A stretch of 64,000 nt of DNA from Calliopsis andreniformis (taxonomy: Eukaryota; Arthropoda; Insecta; Hymenoptera; Andrenidae): contig NC_135071.1 in NCBI RefSeq assembly GCF_051401765.1, positions 9,154,961-9,218,960 of the forward strand, written 5' to 3'. Positions 24,501 to 39,500 of this stretch are shown piece by piece. Made by a program: the position numbers and the translations under genes. Numbering within the stretch: the stretch's first letter is position 1; each line of letters begins with the position of its first letter. A model generated the notes under the pieces. That model had not been told where the DNA came from, ran no database searches, and saw nothing but the letters and a program-made list of their open reading frames with translations.

Positions 24501-27500
24501 AAACAGTGATTATTAAAAATCCTCACCTCATTCGAAAAGATTCCTTTCTATCTCGTGATATCACCAGATGACAGGTTTCATACCATCCCTGCATGTAAAC
24601 GAACTTAAACCAAGCAAGCCCTGCATGGGGGAATACGGAAGAACCTAAATTCTATTTTTCCTCGGCTGAAGTGAATCCAGAAGCATATATCTAGATATCC
24701 CACAATCAGACCTTTCCATTCGACCATGCACATTAAAGCCAACCTGACTTTCGCTTCTGTTCACCTCTTCCAGCTACCGTTCTCTCCCTGCGCGCCGAAT
24801 AAACGTGTCCCTCGCGAGTAATGTCTTACTGGGTTCACATACATGCGAATCGGGCTGGAGGGTCTCCAGTTAGATGCAGGGGGGAAAGGGTCAGGGGAAG
24901 GGTTACTCGAGGGATGAGGTCGATTTTATTCCGCCCTACGGTCGGAACTCGATTTGCGGTTGAGTGCCCGTATGGGTGATGCTGAATTGGCGGGTCAAAG
25001 CCACTCGGTCAGTCTATCGATGCCCTCTCACTTGTGCGCCACCACCGATTTCCCCTTCGTCATTCCTTCTCCTCCATATATCCACGGGACGTTCATACGC
25101 GTGTTTCAGTTTACACACTTGCACTCCGACCCCGATGTTTTCACTATGACGTATTTCCTGCATTGAACTAGCTGCATAACTGTTGCTAACCCGGCCTGAT
25201 CGAGTTAGAGACGAATACCACAGAGTACACGCGGAGACTCCTTTATTTGGTGACGTGCTAAATACCGAGATTTACGACACACTCGAAGGGTTCAGGCTGT
25301 GAGTTATCTATGTCGCTCTTTTTAGAAGAAAAAGGTTAGTCCGGGGTAACAAGACGAGTTTTCAGTTGTGTTTGGTGTAACTGGTAAAAAGAAATGCTGG
25401 CAGGTCACTCAGAGTAAAGTAAATGTCGTAGTAGTCGACTATGTTCGGATATCTGGATATTGTGACCAGTTTTATTTAATTTTAAACTTAAATTCTAGTA
25501 CAAAACCAGTACCCACTGCTAGTAAAAAACAAAAAATATAATGATAAAATGGAGACATTACTGAGACATTTGTCATCTTAAGCGTTCGGATATTGGGACA
25601 CTGATCAGGTTGAAATAGTAGTTATTGTAACTTTAGTTTACTAATATAGAATATAGGTTAAGTAATAGTTATTGAGTAAATAAGTAATAACTATTACATA
25701 AAACACGCAGTAAAGGAACTTCTATATCAAGTATTTTAGAAGAAGGAAGCCTTTAAATGCTCACATTTAGTGAAATGCATACAGTTCGGCCTCCCGTCTT
25801 TGACTGACTACGACCACAGACTTTTCACAAAGAGTCCTTTGGGGCCAAGGTTGAAAGGAAACCGATAAACTGAACACACTCTATGTGTCTCTTTATGTTT
25901 AGTTTTAATAGATCGTGGCGCTCTAGCAGGAGTCACGTCGAATCAAAGACGAAGTCCTTTTGAATAACTTATGCAACTGAGCTTTACTTGCTTTTGGATA
26001 GTAGTAGACATTAACAGATTATTTTTTCAAATTGTAAATCAAGGATGATGCTGCATTTTCAACCTATTTGAGTGATGATTAGACTTTTAATTTTAAATGA
26101 CTCAATGACACCTCCTTAAGTTAGTCTTCATTAATTGAAGCAAAAACTGAAGATAAATATAAGTGGATTTTTTGGTAATTGTCAATCACAAATTTCTTTC
26201 ATTTTGCTTCGGTTGAAAAAACAAGAATATTCTATAAAATTACTGACGCGACAGTTATAAATACTAACTTATGTATAATGATAACCACATTGGTAATTTA
26301 AATACCTAACTCCCAAGATATAGTGCTGTTTAGTTCTTATTGCAAATCTAATTAACTTTATCATTCAGCATCTAGCAAAACCCCTAGAGTAATTATTGCT
26401 ATCAACCTAATAATCTAAATACAGCAATGCTATACCCACGGTTCCGCAATCTTAACCATCTCGAAATGTTATGAATACGCCGAAAGCATAACTGCACGCT
26501 CTTTTAAATGACATCCTTTGATCTGATAAGATAGACTGCCTACGATAAAATAATTTATTTTGAACAAAAGAGCCTGTTCCTTTGACATAAAAAAAGCAAT
26601 TCTACAACCACGAGTACACATACCCTCATCAAAGCTAGCTTCTTCTAAGGAAACCCTTTGCGATGAAATCATTTACAATAAATTAAATATTCTTCGGTGG
26701 GTAATCAGGTATTTTCGATTACACGATTGCGCAAAAAAGGAAGATTGAAAGAGGAACGAAAGAAACTAATGAAGAAAATTGTCATTAGATTCATGCACTG
26801 TTTGCAGTGTGGCGCAAATGGTAGACAGTTTGCGTGGAAATAGGCTAGGCTGCTGCAGCAATTTGGACTCGCTTGCTTCGTCTTCCATTTCCAGGATGAT
26901 CGTGGACTCATTTCGCTGGGAATTCTTTGTATTTGTAAAATTGCTTTTGGCCTGGATCAAAGTGAATTCAGTTCGAAATGAAAAGGCATACGAGATATGT
27001 GATACCACACGAGTACCATCGATTCAAGCCTGCCCCCAATAGTAATAGATTTATATATGATATCCGTTTGCAGTGGAACTATCCAATTTGTAGGTCTCGC
27101 GCCACTGAACAGCGGGCATTACCATAATAAAAATCTAAACCGCATTTTATTTATCCTTCATTCAATTATGTATTTCTATATTGCAAAATAGTGAGAATAT
27201 CGAACTATCTCTCGATACACTTGATCAATTAGGTATATTTGACGAGTCTGACATTACATTTATTCAAACTAATTAACAGAATTATATGCTGTCCGTTTTT
27301 TCAAGAGGCTGTAAATATCTATTCTTCTTCGCGAATATTTAGATTTGCACGTACATTTTTACAACTGCAACAGGTACTGTCCAAGATTGAACCTTTTTAC
27401 TAGTTCGGTTAATGTGATTCCGAATGCTTAAACTTTCGACACTTTTGTACCCACCGAAGTTGTACGTTTTACTCCGGGCGCTGTTTTCTCTCTGTTTATT

Positions 27501-30500
27501 GGTAATAAATAATAAAAAAACACGCTATAAAATTAAGTCACTACCTAAGGGAATAAAAAAAAGTAATTATACCGTTCAAAGCAGGAATCGCAAAAGACAA
27601 CCACGAAGCGTGCAGCGCAAAATAATTTATAATCGTTAACAAGAAAATTTTTCTTTGGCCATTATCCTCTTTGTTTACAGCAGCCCGCTCATTCGAAAGC
27701 AGCTCTGCATCCTGCATCAATCTGAATCTGCTTCGTTTATCCTGTCCCGTGCTTCCACTATCCTACGCTCCCCGGAATTCACCCTTTTCCAGCGTTACAT
27801 TGTACTCTGCTCGCCAGAACGTACTTTTTACCGTGATTGCGTTGGCAGCTTTACTCCATCGGCCAGCGTCGAAACTAGAATTAAAAAAGGACCATTTCGG
27901 CAGACGATTACCATGGCGTGGTTTAATTTTCATGCGTGAATCGAATGACCGTTCGAAGCCTCCGCGCAGAGACCAGACAATCGGACTAAAAAATTCGTTA
28001 TCGGGTTCGAACCACGCTGTAACCGGTGCGTTAGGAGAACACATTGAACGGCAGGTAGTAAATCAACTCTGAAATGGGTTTACTGCGGGAAACTTTTCTT
28101 TCAAATTACAGATACTCTAATTGAAGTTGTAAATTCGGATTGCAATTAAGGTCAACATTTTTCATTTACAAGGATTTTCAAGCAGAAAACTGCAGGGGAG
28201 TGCTATTTCTTAAGTTCTTTCTACATATTTATGTAAAAATAGTTCAAACATTTTTATGAGATGGAATTATTGGAAAATTACAGTAATTATTATGCTAGTT
28301 GTCATTTTGCACAAAGGAATTTTGGTTTTAAAAGATATTTCTCAGAAAAAGAATATTTATTAATTAGTGAAACAGTCGTGTTTTCTAGCATGAACGAGAT
28401 TTTTATTTTCTAGGCTTTTATGTGGATAAGGAATAACGTCTGGAATTATAAGAGGAAAAAAGAATAGGTTCTTAATAGATTTAAAGCGGGCTGCCGTAGA
28501 GTACAAGGCGAAAGCACTTTATCACAGATAAAATATGTAAGTTACAAGTTTCATGCTGCGAATGGACTGGATATTCCCACAAGGAGAATCGTTAGTAGAA
28601 ATTGTGGACTTTTCATTCGGTGCTGAATTAAACAAATCCAACCAATATTTTTAATACAGCACTATACATATTCTACTTCAAATATGATATAACAAATTTA
28701 TTATTATCGAACGCAAATGGGATATTTCTTAATCCAGCAGGCAGCCGAAAAATGGTGGTCCTGCTTTGTTCCTTCCTTTCTGCGTAGCCGCAGCCACCTC
28801 TCTCAATTCAATTTTTAGGAGTAGCTCGGACCCGCCGAGTAATTGCAGAAAAACAGGCAGAGAATTTTTAGATGAACGATGTTTCCTCAAACAAAAGAGT
28901 TCGCGGCGTTAATTAGAACTTTGTTGCGTCGGCACTTGTAATTTCATATCCCCCTTGAATATTCATCACCTTAAATTCGTTATGCGACCAAAAAGCGTTA
29001 GGTTCCCTCTGGCGTTGCCCAAGTACCAAAATCGAAATGGAAACTTAATAGTTGCATATCATGGAAAATAGAAGCATCGAAAATTCAAAAACAATATTTG
29101 AAAGGAGTTTCTCGTATAACACTGTCTCGTGTTTCATTACTCTCGAATGTAGCGTGTCGAGAAATCCAACATGTGCCAGATAGACGAGAGCAACTTTTAT
29201 TTTCAACAAAAATATACAGTTTCGGAACCAGCGGTTTCTGCAGTAATTCTGAGCCCACGATGAAATCTATTGCGCTTCGCAATCATTTTATTGCATTCGC
29301 AAAATATCCTATCCGTGAAAAACTGAGGGCGGGAAATTGTTCAAAGTTAAATTACAAAGCTGTTTGCGTTTCCTTCCCAGTAAGTTACATGCAGAATCAT
29401 TACCCTGGATTTCGAATCTCACGCAATGTGCTGCGAGCATAGGAGCAAATAAACGCACAAAGGTGGTTTGTCGGTGTTAAGTCCAGCGAATTCTCGTTAC
29501 TACTACTTTGCCTGTAGGCGCTTGCTGAATGGCCGAGAGGGAGGATCTAATCGGAATGTTTGTTCGTTCGAAAATATTCAAAGCTACGGCCGCAGAGAGA
29601 TAGGGAGGGAAAGAGGTTCCTTTTTTACGTGTTGTAGAATAAATTAGATTTATAAATACGTCCAAACCGTTTATTTTCGCCGCACAAATGCTTCGTCGTT
29701 TGCGCACCGACTCGACAAATAAATGATTAAAACGTGACTGTGACCGCGCGATTGTATCGTTTGTGGATCACTCGGATCTCCGTGCAGCGCTGTTCGAAAA
29801 GCAGATGCCGAAGCATCGCGATTAACGCCTCTATCATGCAGCCATGCACGCACGTAATGGCTCTCATGCCTTTGTTCTATCGACAAAAACGTTTTTGTTA
29901 AACGACAACCGCGAGTCTTCGAGCTCCTTTTCCTCCACTGATGAGCAATTAAACAGGTATTGTCCATGACAGGAACAAAGGGGGTTGATTATACGATTTA
30001 CTGGACCGTGGCTGGAATTCAAATGTTTTGGGTGGCTTGATGAATAATGGCAGCGATAAGGATTTAAAGAAACGCAATAAAAATATGGGAACATTATCCA
30101 GAGTTAATTCTGAAAAATTAAGATTCCAATTTATGTAGATCTTTACTTGAATAAAAATTGTAAACCAGCAGTTAGTTAAATCTTTTCAAAAGACGGCTTC
30201 CATGATGGAAAACGATGAAATGTTAACGTGAAGGATTTTTACAGCGTTCTTTGAAGTTTCAACCATTGTACGTTTAGCTGTTAAGTTTTAAATCCTTCAA
30301 CCTTTTGACCTACCGTTAAAATTGAAGAAATTTTGCATATAGGTAGATACTATTAATTTCGTTCCAAATCTATATAACCAGTGTCCGAAAAGAAAACAAT
30401 TTCTATCCTGTGAAATGGATTGACAGTGCATATAATTTTCAGTTTTTCTAGAAGTATTTTATTCTTATTTTATTTTGACGAAGTTGCAATTATAATCAAT

Positions 30501-33500
30501 TTCTGCTAGGGTTAAGTGAAGATTTTTATTAAACTAGGTTAAATGCTTTGTTCCGTTAACTGATTGCTGACCTATGTGTTCATATAATGTGTGTATATGT
30601 ACACACTATATCTACGACGCTTAATTTCCTGGTTAAGGAGAAAGCTCAGGTGACAATTATGAGCTGTCAGTTAATTAGCAAGTGTGAGCTTCCCTTGACG
30701 TCGTAAATAAATCAAAGTCCTTTGCATTTCAGTGCACTACACAATTCGAAGCTGCACAATAGAACAAAAATGGTCGCTTTGCTATCAATCGGTTTCATAA
30801 CATAAATACTATTTAACATTCGTTGCTATAAGTACTATTGTAAAGAGACGAAGTTTTGTAATAACATTAACGTTCTATAATATCATCTTCATGTCAAATG
30901 TGAAATTGCATGTACTCCGACACTATTCTCGTTCTAACGAATTTTCGCATTCTAACGAGCCAGCTGTTTATTAGTAGGTACCTTTGCGTCCGAATTACCT
31001 ACGTATATTGTTGTATCAAATACGAGCACCGTTCCGCGAATCCAGTTATTACCTGACAAGTACTCTCATGTTCTATGAAATCCACCAATCTATTGCCAAA
31101 TTAGGAGCACGAAATTGAATTTAAGGTTGCAACATGCGTGAACTGGTATAAATCAACATAGAAATCGGAATGCGTTAGAGAAATCTTGATACCTCAAATA
31201 TTAATCAAGTAATTTCCAAGTCTGCTTGTATCTGCATAGAGCTCACTCACACAGTGGCATATGCATATTAGATTTCACCATTATACCTTCTGTGTTACTT
31301 TTAGCAGCTGTCTAGAAATAACGAGAGTGACTTCTTGCCTTCTCCATTTATTTTCCTTTGTTTCCCTGTTTGTCCTCGTGAATACTTCTAGACAATTTTT
31401 TCCACCGTGAGATATTTCCCGGCACGATACTATCTTGTTATCTGTTATGGACCGCGCGAAAGATGGTAGCAAACGAGAGCAAGAAAAATGAGACACAGCA
31501 GGCAGAGAAAACAGATACAACTGAAAATGCCTTTGTAACCTGGCGAAAAGGAAACGGGAAAAGTTCGACAGCCGAATCGAGCGTCGAGTTGGAAGGACGA
31601 TAGATCACCTGCGTCGAAACACGATTCACACGGCGATGTATGTAGTATCCTAATCGAAATTGTTCGATTCCTTACGATACGTAGTTGGCAGAACGTATGA
31701 CCTCGAACATTTTTACTCCTGAAACTGAACTCTTGGAAATTCGAATATCAAGATCAAACAGTTTAATAGACAAACGTATAGTAGAACATCGATTATTATC
31801 GGAACTAATAAGGAAACAAATGTGTTTTGATAATAGAACAGTTTTCCCTACACTAAATTTATTTTTTCATTTAATTTCATTGCATTTAAAAAAGGCTTCC
31901 TTGCATATTATTGGTTCTGGTATAAATATACCTTATTTTCGGATTGCAGAAACCACTGGTAAAGAGCAGTTAGGTAAATATCCCAGTACTTGGATGCTCA
32001 AGATGTCAAATGTCCTAGGAAGTGGAACACCTACAAATGTATGTCCTTAGTTTTTAATTGCGTCCCAGTAGCTAAATATGGGTACTATTTTCTGATACTG
32101 GTTTTAGTTTTTTATTAGGTACATTAGAATGTAATCTCAAAATTAAATAAAATTAGTGTTAGTGATCAGGTATTGGGACATGGTTGACAACTGGGTCATT
32201 TACTTTTCCCAAACCATTATTTTCTGCCAGTTTGAAACTTTTTTGAGAAGTACTAGCATCCAATAAGTACTAGTATTCTGTAAGTAATTTTCAGTTGGTT
32301 GCTCTTTAGTTTTTATATCAGTAATCGTTGATTTATTAATATCATATTCCTATGCTATGTCATTTTTCAACTTCTCAATAATTTCACATTTTATTTTAAC
32401 CGATAGCACCACCCGTTTACATTTTTACGACATTATTATAGTTTTGTGAGCACTTGGAATATAAAGTATTATCTCTGACAAAGTACATTTCTATCGATTT
32501 CTCTTCAATATACTGTCACAAATCATTTCCACCGTGTTTCAGATGCCGAACACGCCATACCAGTAATATGCTATATTAAAATATTGTTAAAACATTTTGT
32601 TTTGATAGTTAGTTTCGATAACTTTGACAGGAGGAATGTAAATATTATATGAACTCCACACATACTACAAAATATCTAATATATACATAACAGAACATTC
32701 TAACGATAGAACATTTAGATACTAAAGACTTCGGATAATGAGTGCTTCGATAATCGAGGTTCTTCTGTAGTTGTTATCTCCCATGTAACTCATCGAATGT
32801 GAGCCTCTAGACTTAACCGAGCAACGAAAATAAATTTAAAGGTACTGTTTCGTAGAGAGTCTGTCTTGCCGAAAATTAAAAGGTAAACGATGGCCTCTCG
32901 TTTGAACATAACCTCTCCTGCCTTCAACGCGCGAAGAAATCTGGAAGACAGAGTTTACGGTGGATTTACGACGTGACGGTCGCCGAGGGGGTGTGATATT
33001 TGCACCTTTAAAACCGGTAATCCAGAGGTCCTTCCCGCCTCTGATTACTTTACTGAGGTGCAGGGAATCGGACTGTTGCCTTAGTTGCTCCAGCACAGTT
33101 CCAAATTGCGCGCATTTCGCGATATTAGAGGAAAAGTAATGGCACTGAGTGGCAATATGGAAGGAGCTGGCCTGAGGTGAAAGTAGCATCGGGAAGGGTC
33201 GGATCAACAGCTCGAAAGATGAGAAGAAGTGGTTAACGCGGAACTTAGCCTTCCTCCCCGAGCCACCTAACGAATAACAACCGCACGAAGTGTTTGCCAC
33301 CGGCTATGGAAGAACTTCCGAGCAAACACTCTGTACTCTGTTAACAACGTTTAATTAGCATGTTTCAGTTCAGAATCGTACGATATGGTCTATAAGCGAA
33401 TAAGAGGAGTAATCCAGTTAACGTGTTCTACCAAGCACGCTTGTGGGGCTATTGTTTGTTGAATACAGTTAATCTGAAGGGTGTGGAAAGCTGATGCACA

Positions 33501-36500
33501 CATGTTGATTAATGAAAGAAATGTATACAGATGGATACATGATATTCAAACAGAAAAGTGTTCACAATTGAAGTTCTAAGAACATTGGGAAGCATGATAC
33601 GGTAGCATTTCAAATGTGACTCACAAAAATTTTTCTCTGCATATATTTCATTAAAATTATATTTTAAAAATGTTTTTCCAGAAAATAATATTTGCACGAT
33701 GCATTGCCTGTTTTAAACATTTGCCGTTTTCTCAAGTGGAATGTGTTAGAACGAAAAGAAATTTCATTTCATCAATCTTTTATAACTTGTACATCGATTT
33801 ACTTTAGTCCCGTGAATAAAGACAAAGAAGAATAGTTACAATATTTATTAATAGGCTGTGAATATTAATAACTTTCAATTGAAATGTCACAGTTTACTGG
33901 TTAAAATCTTTTTTAATATTTTACACACTTTCAGCACATGAGTGGTGATATTTTTTTCAAAATTTCATGAAATAAATCTAAGTACGTAAAATGCTGCTGA
34001 AAATGTAGGAATTTTTTTAAAACATAAATGTAAGAAACATTCTAATGTAAATAACACTCTTGAAATATTTTCGCAAAGAAATTTACAGCTATAGAATTGA
34101 ACTCAATATTTCAAAGATCAGATACCTACCCCCTGTAGTTTTAATGTTTCGTTTCAGTGCACTGTACGTGGGAGGCATGTATTATTGTCGACGAGCTAGT
34201 AAAGTATACTTGCAGTAAAATCAGTCCGACTATTCCACCCTCACGCATTTTATATACGTACATAAAAATACTGATGAAACGAGAACGGACTCGGGAAGCA
34301 TTCAGCGGGAAGTTACGAACTTCTTTGCCAAGTGAATACAAGAACAATGAGTGGAAAGAATTCAAGATCGATCTGACACTCGAGAAACTCAGCGAACTAT
34401 TAGTCGAAGCATTTTAACGTACAATTTCCGTGAGACTACATAAACAAAATAATAATAATGTAAAATAAAACAGGACGAATACTCGTTTCACTAATACGCC
34501 AAATATTTAAAAAAAATGTTATCTCCAAACAAAAAGCACTAGAAAGAGTGAAATTGGTCGTTTGATATTTTAACGAGAAACTTGAAAAAAATGCCACGCA
34601 AAAGTTGGAAACAAACACTCGAGCACGGTACTAGAAATTTTTCTGGTACGACAATAAGGAAGTCGAGTCAGCGAACTGTTCCAAACTCAAGATGAAGTTT
34701 CTTTAACGATAGAACCAATGAAAGCTGCCCTGTTGATATTATAATCTGCTTTTGTGTGCATTCGAGCAACAAATATATGACTGAATCTTTGGTATCTACG
34801 AGCGCTCAATGAGTTTCCTTGACAACGGGGAAAGTCACTTTGCAAGTTACGCTAGATCCTCGAGAAGAACAATTTACTCTGTGACCAGCCTGGAATTTTA
34901 GCAGCATAGTGAAAAGTTCATGATGGATAAAGTGATTATTAACAGAAATTAATTTTTATGAACTTTAGTAAATTTGCGAACAGTCCTGATAACTATTTCA
35001 TAACTAAGAACTTGTATCCCATGGATTGCTTTTTTAGCTACTTTAAATTTATAACCCTCACCCTGTAAATGTGTTTTCGTTTTGAGTTAAGGTCTTTAAA
35101 AAAATATGAAAAAAATCAAGATTCAAATAAAAAGTTTATTCTTGATGGAGGGAATCAAAGGTTCAGTACTTATTTGTTGAAGAGATATGCAGGCTTTTCA
35201 AAAATGGTAGAACAAAAATGACTCGTCATTAGAAATATCTGTGGCTGTAAGGTGAACCAACCTATAATTTCATAATTTCAAAAAGATTCGAATTAAGGTC
35301 TTAATTGAGATCTAAAATACGAAATTTATATTTTTAGAAAGAAGAAAGGACGTTAAAAGAACTTTCTCACTTAAAAATAGGGGTTCAAGAAGATACAAGT
35401 TCATAACATAGTATTGAAATTGAAAAGTTTAAACACTAATATTTCGAAAACAAATACATGTGACGTACAAGGAACTCTAATGTTATCTTCCGATTTTGAT
35501 GAAACTTGATGTACAAATAGAGCATCGAAAATTATTAGACATGTACTTCTTTTAGCTACTGATATTCATGTTTAGGCGAGGAAAACCATCCTCAAAATTG
35601 GAGTGGATAATAGATTTTCGTAAATATCTTGAAAACTAATGCAGGTAAAAAAAAATGCTAAATATACAAAATCCATGGTTTTTTATAAGCAATGAAATGA
35701 CATAAACGAAATTCGAGATATTTTCGAAAATGTATTTTTTATTCCAACTTTGGGGTGGGTTTCACTTTTTAAGTATGAATATTAACAGCTGAAAAAATAC
35801 GTGTCTAATACTTTTCAATGCACTATTCATATATCAAGTTTCATCAAAATTGGAAGGTGACACTAAAGTAATGTTTTTTGTTAGGTCATTCTTTGCAGCC
35901 ACAGATATAGTATAGTGGTATAATTAACCAAGGGATAAAATGAACCTATTTGAGGCACTAGGCAAGTGAAGTGACAGAAGGGTTGTAGAAAGTGGAGCAA
36001 ATGAAACCTTTTTCAGAACCACGATTTCTTATAATTATCTCTTTATATTAGGCGGCACTTCAACTGATGACTTTTACCACGTTGCACTTCAGACCAAACT
36101 GTACGCAAAATAGTATTTGCTCTCCAGAAGCTTTCAAATTATTATTTTGTTTACGCCAAGGAACCGTCCCACAGCGATTCAATAATTTAAGTCCACTGTC
36201 CAGGAGAGCTAAATGTAAGCTTTGGGACAGCAGGAAATCGATCGCCACGAGAAGTCAGGCTTTCTAGGTAAGTCGATTTTGCGGGGTCGTTAACCCATCC
36301 CTGCCATTCGGAAGATTTCTTCGGTTACATCTAGATTGCTCGAAAAGACAGGTCTGTTTATACCTTTTCTTGAATAACTCGTCTAGCTTCGACCAGCAAA
36401 AAAGGGGATGACGTGGACAGGGAATATAATGATTTCATGGGAGAGGCGAAGTTTCGCGAGTAGTCAGTCGGTTGTGCCTTGCATGTCGACAGTTCCGTGG

Positions 36501-39500
36501 CTCAAAGAGGGACACGTCGTGGTGAAAAAAGGGCAACGCTGGGGCAGAAGGGAGCACGTTTACGTGGACGATACTCATGGGATTATATTGCTGCAGATGG
36601 GATGCACGAGTCCTCCCGTATCTCGAGAATACCAATTTGATTTCGGTACGAATGCCCGAAATGGAGGCGGACGCTCGTAAAGCATACAATAAACGTGCCC
36701 AACGATCCTTACTTGTCGACGCAGAGACCGAATTGCTGCTCGAACTGCTATCCTCAAGTAAAAGGGATGTGGACGATGAACACACTCCAGAAGGACGATG
36801 GAGCACCCTGAATTCTTTTTTTTAGTAAGGAGAAGGTTGTATTGAATGTTTTGTATTGTTCCTTCAGTCTTTCCTTGAAGCTCCTTTTTTATATTAGACA
36901 GGGTTTTAATTGATCACGAAGTGAACGTTGTTCTGTTCGCTATTTCTTGGATAATTGAATAAGAATAAAAAATGATAGTAGATTGAAATATAGTCTTTGG
37001 TCTCGAATACCTCTTTTAATTAGTAAGAATTTTAAATCGTTATGTCAGTGATTGTCAAAGTAGACGTTTTTAGAATAGGCAAACGTTTTCTTTTCTTGAG
37101 AAAACATTGTCTTCCTTCTTCCTTTCAGCTAGCCTGTTCTTTGAAATATTACCTTTTAATTTCAGTTTCATTAGATTTCGTATGATTCACAGTCTCCGTT
37201 TTATAGATGTTAGGTCATTAGCTTCAATTCACATTAGTGTCCTACCGTATTAAGTTTCGCGTAAATTTTACACCTTCCTCGATATTTTATCTGTAATTAA
37301 TTATTTTAGAAGAAGAACTTGATAATCAAAATTTTCGACTGTATCAATTACCCGATTGGCAGTAATTGATATTATAGAGTAGCTCTGTGTGCACTTCATT
37401 CACCCAAATTACAACGATCTGAATTTCTTTCGTAGAAGGAGCTGGAACTGCAATTTCTCCTAGCTTAATTTGCATAGGACATTCCGAACAAACCGCTTTC
37501 CGCTTCATTAACAAACGTTGATTCACCGTAATCGTTGAAGAGAAAATCACTCGGATTTCTCTAATTTCGTAACATTTGTGTTTCCGCTATTTGAAACGTT
37601 TGGCATACAAACACCCTAAACTAAGTTTATTTCATTTACTTACGAATTCTTTGTTTTCTACCTTCCATGATTTCATATTGTGCATTAATATTTTCATACG
37701 AAATTATTGAATTGTTGTAAAATATAGGTAGTACTCCAGGAATCATTCTAATACTTTTTGAAAAATAAATTTTCTCTTATTAATTGAAACAAAAGAGATT
37801 GGTAAACTAGTCAAGTTATTTAGTTCCTAATGTTGCATCAAATGATGAAGAAATGAAGAACAGTTTTAAAAGCTTGCAAATCGTCGACTACACATTGCAC
37901 AAACTTCATAGTTCTGCATGATCCGATGGTAGGCCTCAAACGTTGCATATTTACATTCAGGCAGATTTAACTTAATTGCATTTACGCGAATTGAGTCCTC
38001 TAACAGCGTCGATAGTTTGATGATTCGATGGAAAATGTTTTCACGTTCCAATTATAGGATCCCATCGAAGTTCTGCTCTCGAGCACACACGCACGGGATA
38101 CCCTGTGCTAGATGTAATCAACGAATTTACAGACGAATCGAATTTCAGCCTCTAATTCCTCCCAGGTTTCTTTAACGCGTCGAATTCATGCCGTTTCATT
38201 CCTTGATGAGATATTACAGTTTTGCTGGCTCGTCGTTTCAAGTAAATTGCTCATGACTACGCTTCAGAAAACAGAAATCTAATGAAAATACACTCTGTTT
38301 GGGTACTTCGTGAGTCTTTACCTTCAATACATATTTCGAAACTGTTAATAAAATACTAATGCCAAAAAATGTGGTAAAGTGAAGCGAAAAACCTGTAATT
38401 GTTCTTCAAAGAGCCAAGATTTTACAAATGTTTTTCCTACATCTTTTCAAATATATAAGTAATTATTTTTCCTACACATTTTAAAAGTTCAATTCTATGG
38501 ATCATATTCGAATCGATGAATTGCAGATTAGTAGTAAAAGTCTAAAATTAGCTATTTTCAATTAATCTTCAAAATATATCTGAATCCCAGAGCCAAAGTC
38601 TATTAGTCACGCAAAAGATAAGTGGACTTCATACATTTTGGTTTTGGAGTCCAGATATAAAATGGATAGAACTACAGGTTGGAATGAAATATCTGAAAAT
38701 GTGGTTCTAGGATTTGTAATATTTTCCAACTCACTGATTCATATGAACGATACCACAGACTTCTCTATGTATAATACACTAGATTGCTACATTGCTGTAT
38801 TACATACATATATTTCTATATAATATTTCCATATAATATTTCTATATTATATAGAGTATTACTTCTATATTATACAGAGTATTACTTCTATATTATATAT
38901 AAATCTATGTTCTTTTGCTTCTTTTCGGGGCGCATGCGCTTTAGTCTATGTACCAAATTCATAGATAAAAGGCAAGACACCTCACAGACAGAAGTTAGCA
39001 GTCTAGAGTATTATATAGAAATCAGTGAATGATACGATAAATAGGATCAGTATGGATAAGAGGTCATTTGAAGTTAACGTGATACAGTGTTTTGTTACAA
39101 GGTTTATTTATAAAGTAATTGCTCTTGCGCCCGTCATGGTTGGAGGTAATTTAATCAGTTTAAAAGAGCTACCTCATGAAACGATAGACCGAAAATGAAA
39201 TAGGCGGGAAACAGTAGCGATATGAGAGTTAAAAGAATTGAAAGAGCGAAAGGTCTGGGAGGGGTGCAGTGGCGAAAGGGCATATACGAAGTTTCATTTC
39301 CGAGAAGGACTGTAAAGATTGCTCGCGTGCAACCCTCTATACGGCATTCTCGCAAACTTGCGACCATATTGCCTCATAATAATAAGGTTAATGCCTTGCA
39401 AATTAAGTAGACGCGAAAGGTCCTTCGTGTGGCTTTATGTTCGTTTAACTGCTGAAGCCTGAGTCCTGCCGATGATGCACGATTACTGCGATAAGCAATA

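Noticed and set aside
25436..25620. Repeated GTTCGGATAT words with GGGACACTGATCAGG, loosely like sequence at 32100-32200
   Set aside because: The words are in direct, not inverted, orientation and the similarity is weak, so no element could be bounded.
27960..28045. GGGTTCGAACCACGC, resembling a tRNA T-arm
   Set aside because: No acceptor stem, D-arm or anticodon arm could be placed around it.
27655..28072. Frames of 94, 133 and 93 codons on both strands
   Set aside because: Three mutually exclusive frames over the same GC-rich patch, none with recognisable protein character.
31685..32050. 121-codon plus-strand frame
   Set aside because: It is antisense to the decayed pogo-type transposase, which explains the sequence better.
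32836..33300. 154-codon minus-strand frame
   Set aside because: The longest frame that is not part of a repeat, but its composition is erratic and no domain is recognisable. I would need conservation or transcription to accept it.
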